In this document: positions 49,242 through 58,531 of the stretch, piece after piece
How positions within the stretch are numbered: the stretch's first letter is position 1
How the letters are laid out: each line of letters begins with the position of its first letter
Position numbers and translations under genes: made by a program
The notes under the pieces: model-generated
The model's input: only the letters and a program-made list of their open reading frames with translations
Told to the model about the DNA's origin: nothing
Databases searched by the model: none
Source of the DNA: Deltaproteobacteria bacterium
Lineage (GTDB): Bacteria; Desulfobacterota; Syntrophorhabdia; Syntrophorhabdales; Syntrophorhabdaceae
Reading direction: 5' to 3'
Assembly: GCA_022711595.1 (NCBI GenBank)
Contig: JAKLET010000009.1
Location: 48,786 to 112,785 of the forward strand
DNA: 64,000 bases

Positions 49242-49314
49242 TAACCTCACCGCGTTGTTTTAAATAATGTTTATATGATATGGTAACTGAAAAACCTTTC
49301 TCAGGTCTTGGAAG

Positions 49315-49378
49315 GCCGTGAGGCGTGAAGCGCAAGGTGTTTTAGAAACCGTGAACCGTAAGGCGTGAGGAGTGAAGG
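49315..49378 (+). repeat. Period-7 intergenic repeat upstream of the cupin gene
   Basis: Two blocks of degenerate 7-base units near GCGTGAA (GCGTGAA, GCGCAAG; then CCGTGAA, CCGTAAG, GCGTGAG, GAGTGAA) end at the ATG of the cupin gene. It is the same unit as at 25500-25545. Confidence 0.7.
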
Positions 49379-49379
49379 G

Positions 49380-49736
49380 ATGGAAGAGAAGGCGAAAGAG
49401 AGGGAAGAGCGTCCGTGGGGGTATTTTGAGGTCCTGGCGGATTTGCCTGATTGCAAGGTGAAGAGGATCGTCGTCTACCCCGGCTGCCGGCTGAGCCTTC
49501 AGAGGCACCGCATGCGGGACGAGCATTGGCTGGCCGTCTCCGGCAACGCAGTCGTGACGCTCGACCGCGAAGACCTGCCTCTTGGCCGGGGCGGATCGGT
49601 CGATGTTCCCTGCGGTTTTCTGCACCGGGTGGAAAATACCGGCGCCGCGGACTTTGTCTTTATCGAGATTCAGACGGGAGATTATTTTGGAGAGGACGAT
49701 ATCGAACGGGTGGAAGATGACTATGGAAGGGCGTAA
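49380..49736 (+). CDS. Small cupin, type II mannose-6-phosphate isomerase-like
   Basis: A 118-residue single cupin barrel. ERPWGYFEVLADLPDCKVKR begins the domain. YPGCRLSLQRHRMRDEHWLA is the metal-binding motif (H-x-H-like with the glutamate), and PCGFLHRVENTG gives the second-motif histidine. IEIQTGDYFGEDDIERVEDD is the classic end of type II phosphomannose isomerase / mannose-1-phosphate guanylyltransferase C-domains. It may isomerise fructose-6-phosphate and mannose-6-phosphate, or another sugar phosphate. The repeat immediately before the ATG leaves no clear ribosome site except AGTGAAGGG. Confidence 0.8.
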   Translation: MEEKAKEREERPWGYFEVLADLPDCKVKRIVVYPGCRLSLQRHRMRDEHWLAVSGNAVVTLDREDLPLGRGGSVDVPCGFLHRVENTGAADFVFIEIQTGDYFGEDDIERVEDDYGRA

Positions 49737-49798
49737 ATATTGGGGTTACGCAAAAAAAAGGAAAGTGAATAAAATTTCAAATAATCACAAAAAAATAG

Positions 49799-49828
49799 TT
49801 GCATATTTCGTAAATTAAGGAGTATAAA
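49799..49828 (+). promoter_or_regulatory. Sigma-70-like promoter of the HU gene
   Basis: TTGCAT (3 of 6), 18 bases, then TATAAA (5 of 6), in an AT-rich stretch, giving a leader of about 55 bases before the AAGGAGG of the HU gene. Confidence 0.45.
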
Positions 49829-49890
49829 CTATTTATAAGGTGGTTGTTATGGGAACTACCGTCAAATAATAATCTAAAGGAGGGGTATGT

Positions 49891-50160
49891 ATGACAAAGG
49901 CAGAATTGATTAGTAAAATGGCAGCGAGTTCAAAGATATCCAAAGCTGCCGCCGGCAAGGCCTTGGAAGCTTTTCTTGATGGCGTGAAAGCTGCACTGAA
50001 GAAAGATGAGCGCGTAACACTCGTAGGTTTCGGCACCTTTGCTGTTTCAAAGAGGAAAGCACGCAAGGGCAGAAACCCGAGAACCGGGAAAGAGATCAAG
50101 ATCCCCGCACGGAAAGTACCTAAATTTACAGCAGGAAAAGCCCTCAAGGACGCCATCTAA
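49891..50160 (+). CDS. hup: HU-family histone-like DNA-binding protein
   Basis: An 89-residue nucleoid protein that binds and bends DNA as a dimer. [20 protein letters not shown] opens the helical dimerisation region. [20 protein letters not shown] is the conserved core, followed by the DNA-clamping arm [20 protein letters not shown] and the final GKALKDAI. A strong AAAGGAGG precedes the ATG. It is single-gene with its own promoter and intrinsic terminator, consistent with high expression. Confidence 0.96.
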   Translation: MTKAELISKMAASSKISKAAAGKALEAFLDGVKAALKKDERVTLVGFGTFAVSKRKARKGRNPRTGKEIKIPARKVPKFTAGKALKDAI

Positions 50161-50184
50161 TCAGATTCGAACTGGTCTTTTTAT

Positions 50185-50208
50185 AAATGCCTCCCTCGGG
50201 AGGCATTT
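50185..50208 (+). terminator. Intrinsic terminator of the HU gene
   Basis: AAATGCCTCC and GGAGGCATTT form a perfect 10-base-pair stem (with a further C-G closing a CTCG loop region). The sequence ATTATT, with T-rich ending, follows 25 bases after the HU stop. Confidence 0.85.
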
Positions 50209-50301
50209 ATTATTCTGCTATACGGGGGTTCACGTCGCTCCCCCTCCGCGAACATGGTCCGCAGGGCCCCTCCCTCTCACCCGCCATGCGGGCAATTACG
50301 A

Positions 50302-50350
50302 TTTTTCCGGTTTCTTTGTTTTTTTTGGTTGTTCAAACCAGACAAACCAG
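50302..50350. repeat. Period-9 repeat between HU and hemC
   Basis: Units near CGGTTTCTT switch strand at GGTTGTTCAAACC into AAACCAGAC-type units and stop at the hemC stop codon. This has the same architecture as the tract at 28062-28125, again between convergent genes. Confidence 0.7.
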
Positions 50351-50351
50351 A

Positions 50352-51248
50352 TTATTTGGAAGAGTGTTTCAGTAGGAGGTTCGAGGCGTTTGTTATGAGG
50401 GTCTGTTCGGCGTCAAGGTCCCCGGAGAGCTTTTCGTGCACCACGATGTTCCCGTTCTCATTGCCCAGTGAAAGATAAATTTCTATCCGGTCCCCTTCAA
50501 TGTCGGCATGAATGCCGAGCGGGACGTGGCACCCTCCGCCGACCCGGGCCTGTATGGCCCTCTCTATGGAAACCTCCCGTTGTGACTGCTCGTCATTGAT
50601 GGTTTGAAGCAGCTGCATGATGTCGTCGTCCGGGCGTGTCTCTATTCCGATGGCCCCCTGACCGCAGGTGGGCACCATGATGTCACAGGGAACGATCTCG
50701 CTGGCAAGGTTTTCCAGGCCCATTCGTTTGAGGCCGGCGAAGGCAAGTATTATACCGTCGAGGTTCTCTTTTTCGATCTTTTTTATCCTCGTGTCCACGT
50801 TGCCCCTGAGCGGCACCACGTTTATATCCTTGCGGTACCTCAAGAGCTGTGCTTTCCTTCGCATGCTTCCCGTTCCTACGCGGCAGCCTTCCGCCAGGCT
50901 CCCGAGGCCGCTGTGTTTTGAGGATACGAAAGCGTCGCGGGGGTCCTCCCTGGTCAGCACGGCGCCGATGCAGAGGCCTTTTTCAAGTTCCGCAGGCACG
51001 TCCTTCATGCTGTGCACGGCCATGTCGATGCCGCCCTTTGAGAGCTCCTCTTCGATCTCTTTGACAAAGAGCCCTTTCCCGCCGATAAGGTGCAGCGGTG
51101 TGTTCCAAACGGTATCACCCGTCGTTTTTATGGTCCTGACAGTGAACTCATGACCGTGATGGGTCTTTTCCAGGGCGTCTATGACGATCCGGGTCTGCCT
51201 GAGGGCCAGTTTAGAGCCCCTCGTTCCCACCACCCATTTCTTTTTCAT
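50352..51248 (-). CDS. hemC: Hydroxymethylbilane synthase (porphobilinogen deaminase)
   Basis: A 298-residue cytoplasmic enzyme that joins four porphobilinogens into hydroxymethylbilane. VVGTRGSKLALRQTR is the N-terminal signature. VHSMKDVP holds catalytic D83. GTGSMRRKAQLL and VVPLRGNVDTRI contain the arginines that hold the chain, and VGGGCHVPLG holds C240, which carries the dipyrromethane cofactor. The length is normal. It overlaps hemA by 38 bases, at the end of the tetrapyrrole cluster. Confidence 0.97.
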   Translation of the reverse strand: MKKKWVVGTRGSKLALRQTRIVIDALEKTHHGHEFTVRTIKTTGDTVWNTPLHLIGGKGLFVKEIEEELSKGGIDMAVHSMKDVPAELEKGLCIGAVLTREDPRDAFVSSKHSGLGSLAEGCRVGTGSMRRKAQLLRYRKDINVVPLRGNVDTRIKKIEKENLDGIILAFAGLKRMGLENLASEIVPCDIMVPTCGQGAIGIETRPDDDIMQLLQTINDEQSQREVSIERAIQARVGGGCHVPLGIHADIEGDRIEIYLSLGNENGNIVVHEKLSGDLDAEQTLITNASNLLLKHSSK

Positions 51249-52509
51249 CGTCTTCCTCGAATTGAAACAGCTTTTTCAATGTTTCGAAAACGGCCGGATC
51301 ACCGTTTTCCTTGATAAGGGCCAGATACGGATGAACGAGTTTGTTCATGATGGAACGGGTCATTGCGTCGATGTTTCTCAGCGTTTCTTCATCTGCGCCT
51401 TTAAGCCTGCTTACAGCCCTTTTCAGTTCATTTGTTCTTATCTCTTCAGCCAGGCCCATGATGTGGCTTATGAGGGGGTTCACATCGACACGCTTCAACC
51501 AGTCGGAAAATTTCGCAACCTCTTCATCGATAATATCGCGGGCCTTTTCCGATTCCCTGACCCTGTCCGCGAGGTGTTTCTGGGAAAGCTCCCTGAGATC
51601 GTCGATGTCGTAGAGGTAGATATTCTCAATGTCGTTCACTGCCGGGTCCACATCACGGGGAACGGCAATATCGATAAAGAAGATGGGCCGGTTCTTCCTT
51701 TTTTTCATTGTTCCGTGCACCAGGTCAGGGCTGATTATGGGCCTGTCGGAGCCCGTTGATGTCAGCACCATGTCGACAGTTGTCAAAAGCCCGGGAAGTT
51801 CCTGGAATGCCCTGGCATCTCCGATGATCTCGCCGGCCAGTTCCCGCGCTTTCTGGTATGTCCGGTTTGTGATGTAAACGTCGGAAATGCCCTCCTTCCG
51901 GAAATATTTGAGGGCCGTTTCACAGACCTCGCCTGCTCCGACGACAAGGATCTTTTTCCGGTCAAGGCTGCCGAATATCTTCTTTGCCAGTTCCACGGCC
52001 ATCGATGCGATGGAAAGGGGATTGTAGCCTATCTTTGTCTCGGTCCTGATGCGCTTGGCGACACTGAAGGTCTTGTGGAAGGTCTTGTTGAGAAAGAATC
52101 CCGTGGTGTTTGCGGATGTGGCAAGGCGATAGGCGTCCTTCACCTGTCCCAGTATCTCCGGTTCCCCTATGACCATTGAGTCAAGTCCGGAGGCAACAAG
52201 GAAAAGATGGCGGAATGCCTCGTCATCGGAAAAGCTGTACATATAGTCCGTGAACCACTCGTCAGGGGTCGCGAATGTCTCCGAGAGTATTCTTCGTATC
52301 TTCTGGAGTGTCTTTTCCCGGTCCCTGCCGGAATAATAGATCTCCGTTCTGTTGCATGTGGAGATGATGACCGATTCGCTGATCCCTTGCTGGCGGATCT
52401 TTCTCAAAAGGGAAGGCAGGGCTTCTTCGTTGATGTAAAGCTTTTCCCTTATCTCGACGGGTGCCGTGTTGTGATTGAGTCCCAGTATGCCGATGGCCTG
52501 TTTTTTCAT
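51211..52509 (-). CDS. hemA: Glutamyl-tRNA reductase
   Basis: A 432-residue NADPH enzyme that reduces glutamyl-tRNA to glutamate-1-semialdehyde, the first step of C5 tetrapyrrole synthesis. The catalytic cysteine is C52 in IISTCNRTEIY; GLNHNTAPVEIREKL begins the catalytic domain. The NADPH-binding motif is LVVGAGEVCETALKYFRKEG, followed by VYITNRTYQKARELA. FIDIAVPRDVDPAV is highly conserved. The C-terminal helical dimerisation domain is complete. It lies 7 bases downstream of ccsA. Confidence 0.97.
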   Translation of the reverse strand: MKKQAIGILGLNHNTAPVEIREKLYINEEALPSLLRKIRQQGISESVIISTCNRTEIYYSGRDREKTLQKIRRILSETFATPDEWFTDYMYSFSDDEAFRHLFLVASGLDSMVIGEPEILGQVKDAYRLATSANTTGFFLNKTFHKTFSVAKRIRTETKIGYNPLSIASMAVELAKKIFGSLDRKKILVVGAGEVCETALKYFRKEGISDVYITNRTYQKARELAGEIIGDARAFQELPGLLTTVDMVLTSTGSDRPIISPDLVHGTMKKRKNRPIFFIDIAVPRDVDPAVNDIENIYLYDIDDLRELSQKHLADRVRESEKARDIIDEEVAKFSDWLKRVDVNPLISHIMGLAEEIRTNELKRAVSRLKGADEETLRNIDAMTRSIMNKLVHPYLALIKENGDPAVFETLKKLFQFEEDDEKEMGGGNEGL

Positions 52510-52516
52510 GTTCTGT

Positions 52517-53338
52517 CTACAGGTAAGAGTGTTTTCCTTTCAGGAGGAAATTGACCCCCAGGAATGTAAAAAGGATGAGGAAAAAACCGAGGATCATCAT
52601 ATACGACGTTTTTCTCCCCCGCCATCCGAGCGCCAGCCTGTTGTGAAGGAGTATGGCGTAAACGATCCAGGTTATGAGCGACCATGTTTCTTTCGGGTCC
52701 CACCGCCAGTATGAGCCCCAGGCAAAACCGGCCCAGATGGAACCGGTTATGATCCCCACGGTGAGAAACGGGAAACCGAGGGACATGCACCTGTAGTTTA
52801 TCGAGTCAAGGGTTTCCAGTGAAGGGAATTTACCGGAGAAGAGGAAGCCCTTTTTTCTTTTTATCTCCTTTTCAATGATGAGATAGAGCAGGGAGACGAA
52901 AAAACCGAGAAAGAAGACACCGTTCCCCAGGAAGGAGAAGATGGTGTGAACAGGCAGCCATGCGCTTTGGAGGGCCGGGGCCAGAGGCTTGATCTCATTG
53001 GGAAAACGAAGGGACATGATAACGATGAGACAGATAAGGGGGGCGATGATGCTCCCGATCGCGTGGACACGATAGACCTTGTTTATATAAAGGTAGAAGC
53101 CGGCTATGCAGAGCGCGAGAAAGGAGAGGGACTCGTGGAAGCTTGTGATGGGCGTGTATCCAGCCTCGAAATAACGTGTGAGCATGGCGGCGAAGTGGAA
53201 CACGAACCCTGCGGCGAGAAGGCAGTAACCCGGCCTCTCAAGGAGAGGCCTTGTCCTCGTCCATGCGAGGTAAAGCGCGTATGTCAGCGTGGACGCAAGA
53301 TAGAGGCACAGTGCCGCATAATATAGAAAGATGTTCAT
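52517..53338 (-). CDS. ccsA: Cytochrome c assembly protein, CcsA/HemX family
   Basis: A 273-residue inner-membrane protein with about eight hydrophobic segments. The tryptophan-rich heme-handling motif WGSYWRWDPKETWSLITW lies at about 205-225, and conserved histidines occur in VFHFAAMLTRYFE, TSFHESLSF and LPVHTIFSFLGN. System II CcsA delivers heme to apocytochrome c with ResB/CcsB, while HemX-type relatives influence HemA levels. Its place before hemA fits either. No CcsB is in the window. Confidence 0.85.
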   Translation of the reverse strand: MNIFLYYAALCLYLASTLTYALYLAWTRTRPLLERPGYCLLAAGFVFHFAAMLTRYFEAGYTPITSFHESLSFLALCIAGFYLYINKVYRVHAIGSIIAPLICLIVIMSLRFPNEIKPLAPALQSAWLPVHTIFSFLGNGVFFLGFFVSLLYLIIEKEIKRKKGFLFSGKFPSLETLDSINYRCMSLGFPFLTVGIITGSIWAGFAWGSYWRWDPKETWSLITWIVYAILLHNRLALGWRGRKTSYMMILGFFLILFTFLGVNFLLKGKHSYL

Positions 53339-54000
53339 CCTGCGTGGTCACCGAAGATCTTCTTCATGCCCTTCAGACCGGCGCCGATGACTTCCCTGAT
53401 CTCCATGCTGCCGGCATGCCTCATAATGGCGCCGCGTTTTTTGCTGTCAGGGACGGTTTTCAGGAGATGCTTTCTGAAAGCCGCCATGATGCGGATATAA
53501 ACGGCATGGTCCCTGGTGACGGTCTTTTCGATCTCCTTCCGCAGCTTTTTTGATGCGAGAGGCAGAAGCCCTGACGTGGAGATGGCTATGGTGATATCCC
53601 CCTTTCTGATGATGGAGGGGACTATAAAGTCGCATTCCTGGGGTTTGTCCACGACGTTGACGGGAATCCCCCTGGCACCCGCATCCTTTCTGACCCTTGT
53701 GTTCACGTCCCGGTCGCCGGTGCACGCGAAGATGACGGCGGCATTGCCGAGGTCGCCGCGACGGTATTTACGCGGCCGGACTCGAATAGTTCCCGTGTCT
53801 GAAAGGGAGGAAAGTTTTTTTGTGACCTCGGGGCTTATGACGGTGATGGAGGCATCGAATTTAAGGAGCATCATCACCTTTCGCTCGGCAACACTCCCGC
53901 CGCCGACGACAAGGCACTCTTTCCCCGTGATGTCCAGAAAGAGAGGGTAGTAATGCCGCTTTTCAGTATCTGATCTCAAACGCTGCAAACTCACCTGCAT
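53335..54000 (-). CDS. Precorrin-2 dehydrogenase / sirohydrochlorin ferrochelatase (CysG N-domain type)
   Basis: A 221-residue protein of the siroheme branch. YYPLFLDITGKECLVVGGGS gives the NAD-binding motif (VVGGGSVAERKV), then VISPEVTKKL, the conserved FACTGDRDVN and NVVDKPQECDFIVPSIIRKG. SISTSGLLPLASKKLR is near-canonical (here IAISTSG). Start is uncertain: the ATG at 54000 lies inside the acylphosphatase gene, and shorter starts are possible. Overlap with ccsA is 4 bases. It supplies siroheme or heme d1-type products; which one is unknown. Confidence 0.88.
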   Translation of the reverse strand: MQVSLQRLRSDTEKRHYYPLFLDITGKECLVVGGGSVAERKVMMLLKFDASITVISPEVTKKLSSLSDTGTIRVRPRKYRRGDLGNAAVIFACTGDRDVNTRVRKDAGARGIPVNVVDKPQECDFIVPSIIRKGDITIAISTSGLLPLASKKLRKEIEKTVTRDHAVYIRIMAAFRKHLLKTVPDSKKRGAIMRHAGSMEIREVIGAGLKGMKKIFGDHAG

Positions 54001-54238
54001 ATTGTTCCCATGATACGTCGGCATGCTCGACGAAGGCCCCCGGGGGGCCTTTGCCGGACCACCTTACCAACTCTTCGACGTCGTCCTTGCCGCCTTCACA
54101 GACGATCTCCACGCCGCCGTCATGGAGGTTTCTGACCCATCCCGTAACGCCAAGTTCCAGGGCTTTCTTCTGCGTGCTGTAACGGAAATAAACACCCTGG
54201 ACAATACCGTTCACGATGATATGGGCCCTTTTCTTCAT
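53963..54238 (-). CDS. acyP: Acylphosphatase
   Basis: A 91-residue enzyme that hydrolyses acyl phosphates. The active-site loop GIVQGVYFRYSTQKKALELG has the catalytic arginine (VYFR). GVTGWVRNLHDGGVEIVCEG holds the catalytic asparagine, and FEIRY ends the fold. It is the first gene of the minus-strand heme cluster and overlaps the next gene. The metabolic link to tetrapyrrole synthesis is not obvious; it may be simple co-transcription. Confidence 0.93.
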   Translation of the reverse strand: MKKRAHIIVNGIVQGVYFRYSTQKKALELGVTGWVRNLHDGGVEIVCEGGKDDVEELVRWSGKGPPGAFVEHADVSWEQYAGEFAAFEIRY

Positions 54239-54302
54239 TATGGGGAAAAACCTCTCATCAAATGACCAGAACCTCCGTCAACCAAAGCCTGTAAACATTT
54301 TG

Positions 54303-54331
54303 TTGTTGGCGGATGGTTTTTGTATTATACT
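54303..54331 (+). promoter_or_regulatory. Sigma-70-like promoter of the dehydratase-activase gene
   Basis: TTGTTG (3 of 6), 17 bases, then TATACT (5 of 6), with the start of transcription near 54338, about 48 bases before the ATG. Confidence 0.5.
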
Positions 54332-54385
54332 TATCACAACAATCCCATAAAATCAAAACCGTGCTCACTAATGGGGGAAACATAA

Positions 54386-57300
54386 ATGTACAGGGTCGGC
54401 ATAGACATAGGTTCGGTAAGCGTGAACGTTGCGGTTGTGAACGAGAACGGCAAGGTTGTCAAGGCCAGCTACATAAGACACAAAGGCAAACCGTTTATTG
54501 CGGCCAAAAAGGTCATCGAGGAAACCACGCATGATTACGAAGTGGACCTTATATCCACGACGGGGACGGGAGCGAAGGTGTTCGCCTCTCTCATCGGGGC
54601 CCCTTTTGTAAATGAGATCGTGGCCATAACGAAGGCGATGGGGCGCCTGTATCCTAAAACGGGGAGCGTCATCGATATCGGCGGTGAGGATTCCAAGCTT
54701 ATCATTTTCGAACCGTCGCGCAAAAAGAGCACCACCCTGCGAGTGAAGGATTTTTCAATGAACGCGCTGTGCGCCGCCGGCACGGGGTCTTTTCTCGACC
54801 AGCAGGCCTCCCGGCTCAAGTTCACCATAGAGGAGTTCAGCGAGGTCGCCCTGAAGGCGAAGAACATACCGAGGATCGCAGGGCGCTGCACCGTCTTCGC
54901 GAAATCGGACATGATACATCTCCAGCAGATCGCCACACCCGATTACGAGATCGTCGCGGGTCTCTGCTACGCGCTTGCGCGTAATTTCAAGGGGAACATC
55001 GCAAAAGGCAAGGAAATAAAGATGCCCGTCGCGTTCATCGGGGGCGTGGCGGCCAATGCGGCCATGCGGAAGGCCCTGAAAGAGATCTTCGAATTGTCCG
55101 ATGAGAACTTTTTCGTACCCGAGAACTTTACCTCAATAGGGGCCGTCGGGGCAGTTTTTGCCGTTCTTGAGGACCCGTCGCTGAAGAAGAAGTTTGCGGG
55201 GCTGGACAGGCTCAACGCCTACCTGCAGGAAGAGAATACCGAGACGACCCACGAGCCCCTTGAGATCTCTCCCGGGAACCTCAACATAACCTACGACATG
55301 AAGCCCGTTTCCACGAATATGAAGGTATACCTGGGTGTCGATGTCGGGTCCATAAGCACCAACCTTGTTCTCATCGACGAAGAGAAGAACGTCCTGGCAA
55401 AGCGCTACCTCATGACGGAGGGAAGACCTCTTGAGGCAGTCAAGAGAGGGCTCGCGGAGATAGGGGAAGAAGTGGGTGACAGGGTGGAGATCGTCGGTGC
55501 CGGCACGACCGGTTCCGGACGCTACCTGACGGCGGATTTCATAGGCGCCGATATCGTGCGCAACGAGATCACCGCCCAGGCGCAGGCGGCAATAGATATC
55601 GACCCGACGGTGGACACGGTATTCGAGATCGGCGGGCAGGACTCGAAGTACATAAGCGTCGACAACGGCGTGATCGTCGATTTCGAGATGAACAAAGCCT
55701 GCGCAGCGGGAACGGGGTCCTTCCTCGAAGAGCAGGCGGAGCGTCTCGATATCTCCATCAAGGAGGAGTTCGGTTCACTTGCCCTTAAGTCGAAAAAGCC
55801 CGTAAAGATGGGCGAGAGATGCACCGTTTTCATGGAGTCCGACGTTATCCACCAGCAGCAGCGCGGCGCCGACAGGGAGGACATCGTCAGCGGCCTCGCT
55901 TATTCCATCGTGCAGAACTATCTCAACAAGGTCGTCGCCGACAAGAGAGTGGGAAAGAGGATATTCTTCCAGGGCGGCACCGCCTTCAACAAGGGCGTTG
56001 TCGCGGCCTTCGAAAAGGTCCTCGGGATGCCGGTCACGGTCCCGTCTCACCACGACGTTACCGGCGCAATAGGTGTGGCGATCCTGGCAATGAAGGAAAG
56101 GACCTGGGATAAGAGCGGTTTCAAGGGTTTTGATCTCAGCAAGCGGCCGTACGACATCGATACCTTTGAATGCAAAGGCTGTGAAAACCTCTGCGAGATA
56201 CGCAAGGTCACCGTCGAGAACGAGAAGCCCCTCTATTACGGGAGCAGGTGCGAAAAATATGACGTCCTGCGCAAGGTGGAAAAGAAGGACATGGCCGACC
56301 TTTTCTCCATGCGCGAGGAGATACTCAACGAGATCTACGACAAAAAGGCGGACGGGCCCAGGATCGGCATACCCAAGGTCCTGCACATGCATGAAATGCT
56401 GCCTTTCTGGAAGAGCTTTCTCACCGAACTGGGGTTTGATGTCGTTGTGTCCGATATGACCAACAAGAAAACGGTGAGGGACGGCGTCGAGAACATCATC
56501 GTCGAGAGCTGTTTCCCCATCAAGCTTGCCCACGGGCACGTTGTCAATCTGATACAGAAAGGAGTGGACAGGATATTCCTGCCCAGCGTCATCAGCCTCA
56601 GAAAACCATCGGAGCACGCGCGCAACGCCTTTGCCTGTCCTTACGCGCAGTCTCTTCCATACACGATCAAGGGATCCATTAATTTCAAAAAGAAGGGGGT
56701 ACGTGTTTATACCCCCATAATCCGTTTCGGCGAAGGCAGCGAAGTGGTCTTCGCCGACCTTGTGGAACACTTTAAAAAGTACAAGATAAACAAGGCGAGG
56801 GTAAAAAAGGCCTTCGCGACGGCGAGTGGTGTCCAGGACACCTTCTATAAACGCCTCAACGAGATGGGCAACGCCTTCCTCTATGGCTCGAGGGAGAACG
56901 AAAAGTCAATGGTCATCATCGGCAGGCCGTACAATAGCGCTGATCCGGGAGCGAACCTCAACATACACAAGAAGCTGCTCAACCTGGGCGTACAGGCGAT
57001 ACCCATGGATATGCTGCCCGTGAACGATATGATCGAAGACCCTGTCGATCTCGAACACATGTACTGGGGCTACGGCCAGAAGATACTTAAGGCCGCCAGG
57101 GCCATAAAGAACAACAGGAACCTCTATGCAATTTATGTGACAAGCTTCGGGTGCGGACCGGATTCCTTTATATCCCATTTCTTTAAGAAGATCATGGGCA
57201 GCAAACCCTACCTTTCCCTCGAGATAGACGAACACAGCGCCGACGCCGGGATCGTAACCAGGCTGGAGGCTTTCCTGGACAGTATCAACAACGCCAGCTT

Positions 57301-58531
57301 CGACGAAAAAGTGATCGAGCGTTCCGTTACCGCCTTCGAAATGGACGGAAAGCGCAAGAAGATATACATACCCAACATGTCCGATCATTCGCACACCCTT
57401 GCGAGCGCGTTCAGGGCCTGCGGTGTGGACGCGAAGGTCATGGACGAATCAAGCGAGGAAACTGTCCTGATAGGGAGGAAGTTTACCTCGGGCAAGGAAT
57501 GCTACCCCTGCATCCTTACCACCGGCGATATGCTGAAGACGGCGCGGGGGGAGGATTTCGATCCCGCACAGAGCGCTTTTTTCATGCCTTCCGGTGAAGG
57601 CCCCTGCCGCTTCGGGCAATATCACCGGTTTCACAGGATGGTCCTCGACGAGGCAGGTTTTACCGGCGTCCCCATCTACGCCCCGAACCAGGACCACCGT
57701 TTCTACAAGGAGCTCGACATAGTGGGCGGGAAGTTCTCCCGTCTGGGGTGGAGGGCGGTCGTTGCCACCGATCTTTTGATCAAGATGCTCCACGAGACGC
57801 GTCCTTACGAGAAAAAACCGGGGGAAACGGACAGGATCTACGGCGAGGCCCTTGCGGATGTTTCCCGTTCCATCGAGAGAGGAGCGGAGGATATCGACGT
57901 CGTCATGAGGGAGGTCCTGAAGAAGTTCGCGTCCATCGAGCGCAGGTCTGAAAAGAGACCGATCGTGGGCCTCGTGGGAGAGATCTATATCAGGTCGAAC
58001 AGGTTCAGCAACTCCCAGCTGATAAGGGCCGTTGAAGATCTGGGCGGCGTTGTCTGGCTCGCCCCCGTGTCGGAGTGGATATCCTACGTGAACTTCACGG
58101 GCAAGAGAAAGAGCAAAAAACGCGAGAGCCTGCTGGGCGTCCTGAACTTTATCATGACCGAGTATATCCAGAATAAGGACGAGCACATGCTGGAGGAGAT
58201 CTTTGTTCCCTTTATCAAATACGGGCCGGAGCCCAAGATCAAAGACATCCTCGAGAAGGCAAGTCCCTATATCCACGACAGCTTTGAAGGCGAAGCGGTG
58301 CTAACCGTCGGCAAGAGTGTCGATTTTATCCATAAAGGTGTTTCCGGCATAATCAATGCCATGCCTTTCACATGCATGCCAGGAACCATTTCGAGCGCCA
58401 TCATGCGACTTATCCAGAATAACCATGACGTGCCCGTGATCAATATCGCCTATGACGGCCAGGGTTCCGCGAACATCCTGACCAGGCTGGAAGCGTTCAT
58501 GCACCAGGTTAAGGAGCATATTCAGGATTGA
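54386..58531 (+). CDS. 2-Hydroxyacyl-CoA dehydratase-type activase fusion (two BcrAD domains, DUF2229, dehydratase-like)
   Basis: A 1381-residue cytoplasmic protein. Two ASKHA ATPase domains of the BadF/BcrA/HgdC type are fused. The first (about 1-260) starts YRVGIDIGSVSVNVAVVNE and has cluster-type cysteines in NALCAAGTGSF (about 129) and GRCTVFAKSD. The second (about 312-570) starts VYLGVDVGSISTNLVLIDE and has KACAAGTGSF (about 439) and GERCTVFMESD. A DUF2229-type region follows (IGIPKVLHMHEMLPFWKSFL; VESCFPIKLAHGHV), then a dehydratase-subunit-like C-terminus (SFGCGPDSFISHFFKKIMG, FMPSGEGPCRFGQYHR). Relatives couple ATP hydrolysis to low-potential electron transfer, but the substrate of these large fusions is unknown. 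GGGGGAAAC precedes the ATG. Confidence 0.9.
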   Translation: MYRVGIDIGSVSVNVAVVNENGKVVKASYIRHKGKPFIAAKKVIEETTHDYEVDLISTTGTGAKVFASLIGAPFVNEIVAITKAMGRLYPKTGSVIDIGGEDSKLIIFEPSRKKSTTLRVKDFSMNALCAAGTGSFLDQQASRLKFTIEEFSEVALKAKNIPRIAGRCTVFAKSDMIHLQQIATPDYEIVAGLCYALARNFKGNIAKGKEIKMPVAFIGGVAANAAMRKALKEIFELSDENFFVPENFTSIGAVGAVFAVLEDPSLKKKFAGLDRLNAYLQEENTETTHEPLEISPGNLNITYDMKPVSTNMKVYLGVDVGSISTNLVLIDEEKNVLAKRYLMTEGRPLEAVKRGLAEIGEEVGDRVEIVGAGTTGSGRYLTADFIGADIVRNEITAQAQAAIDIDPTVDTVFEIGGQDSKYISVDNGVIVDFEMNKACAAGTGSFLEEQAERLDISIKEEFGSLALKSKKPVKMGERCTVFMESDVIHQQQRGADREDIVSGLAYSIVQNYLNKVVADKRVGKRIFFQGGTAFNKGVVAAFEKVLGMPVTVPSHHDVTGAIGVAILAMKERTWDKSGFKGFDLSKRPYDIDTFECKGCENLCEIRKVTVENEKPLYYGSRCEKYDVLRKVEKKDMADLFSMREEILNEIYDKKADGPRIGIPKVLHMHEMLPFWKSFLTELGFDVVVSDMTNKKTVRDGVENIIVESCFPIKLAHGHVVNLIQKGVDRIFLPSVISLRKPSEHARNAFACPYAQSLPYTIKGSINFKKKGVRVYTPIIRFGEGSEVVFADLVEHFKKYKINKARVKKAFATASGVQDTFYKRLNEMGNAFLYGSRENEKSMVIIGRPYNSADPGANLNIHKKLLNLGVQAIPMDMLPVNDMIEDPVDLEHMYWGYGQKILKAARAIKNNRNLYAIYVTSFGCGPDSFISHFFKKIMGSKPYLSLEIDEHSADAGIVTRLEAFLDSINNASFDEKVIERSVTAFEMDGKRKKIYIPNMSDHSHTLASAFRACGVDAKVMDESSEETVLIGRKFTSGKECYPCILTTGDMLKTARGEDFDPAQSAFFMPSGEGPCRFGQYHRFHRMVLDEAGFTGVPIYAPNQDHRFYKELDIVGGKFSRLGWRAVVATDLLIKMLHETRPYEKKPGETDRIYGEALADVSRSIERGAEDIDVVMREVLKKFASIERRSEKRPIVGLVGEIYIRSNRFSNSQLIRAVEDLGGVVWLAPVSEWISYVNFTGKRKSKKRESLLGVLNFIMTEYIQNKDEHMLEEIFVPFIKYGPEPKIKDILEKASPYIHDSFEGEAVLTVGKSVDFIHKGVSGIINAMPFTCMPGTISSAIMRLIQNNHDVPVINIAYDGQGSANILTRLEAFMHQVKEHIQD

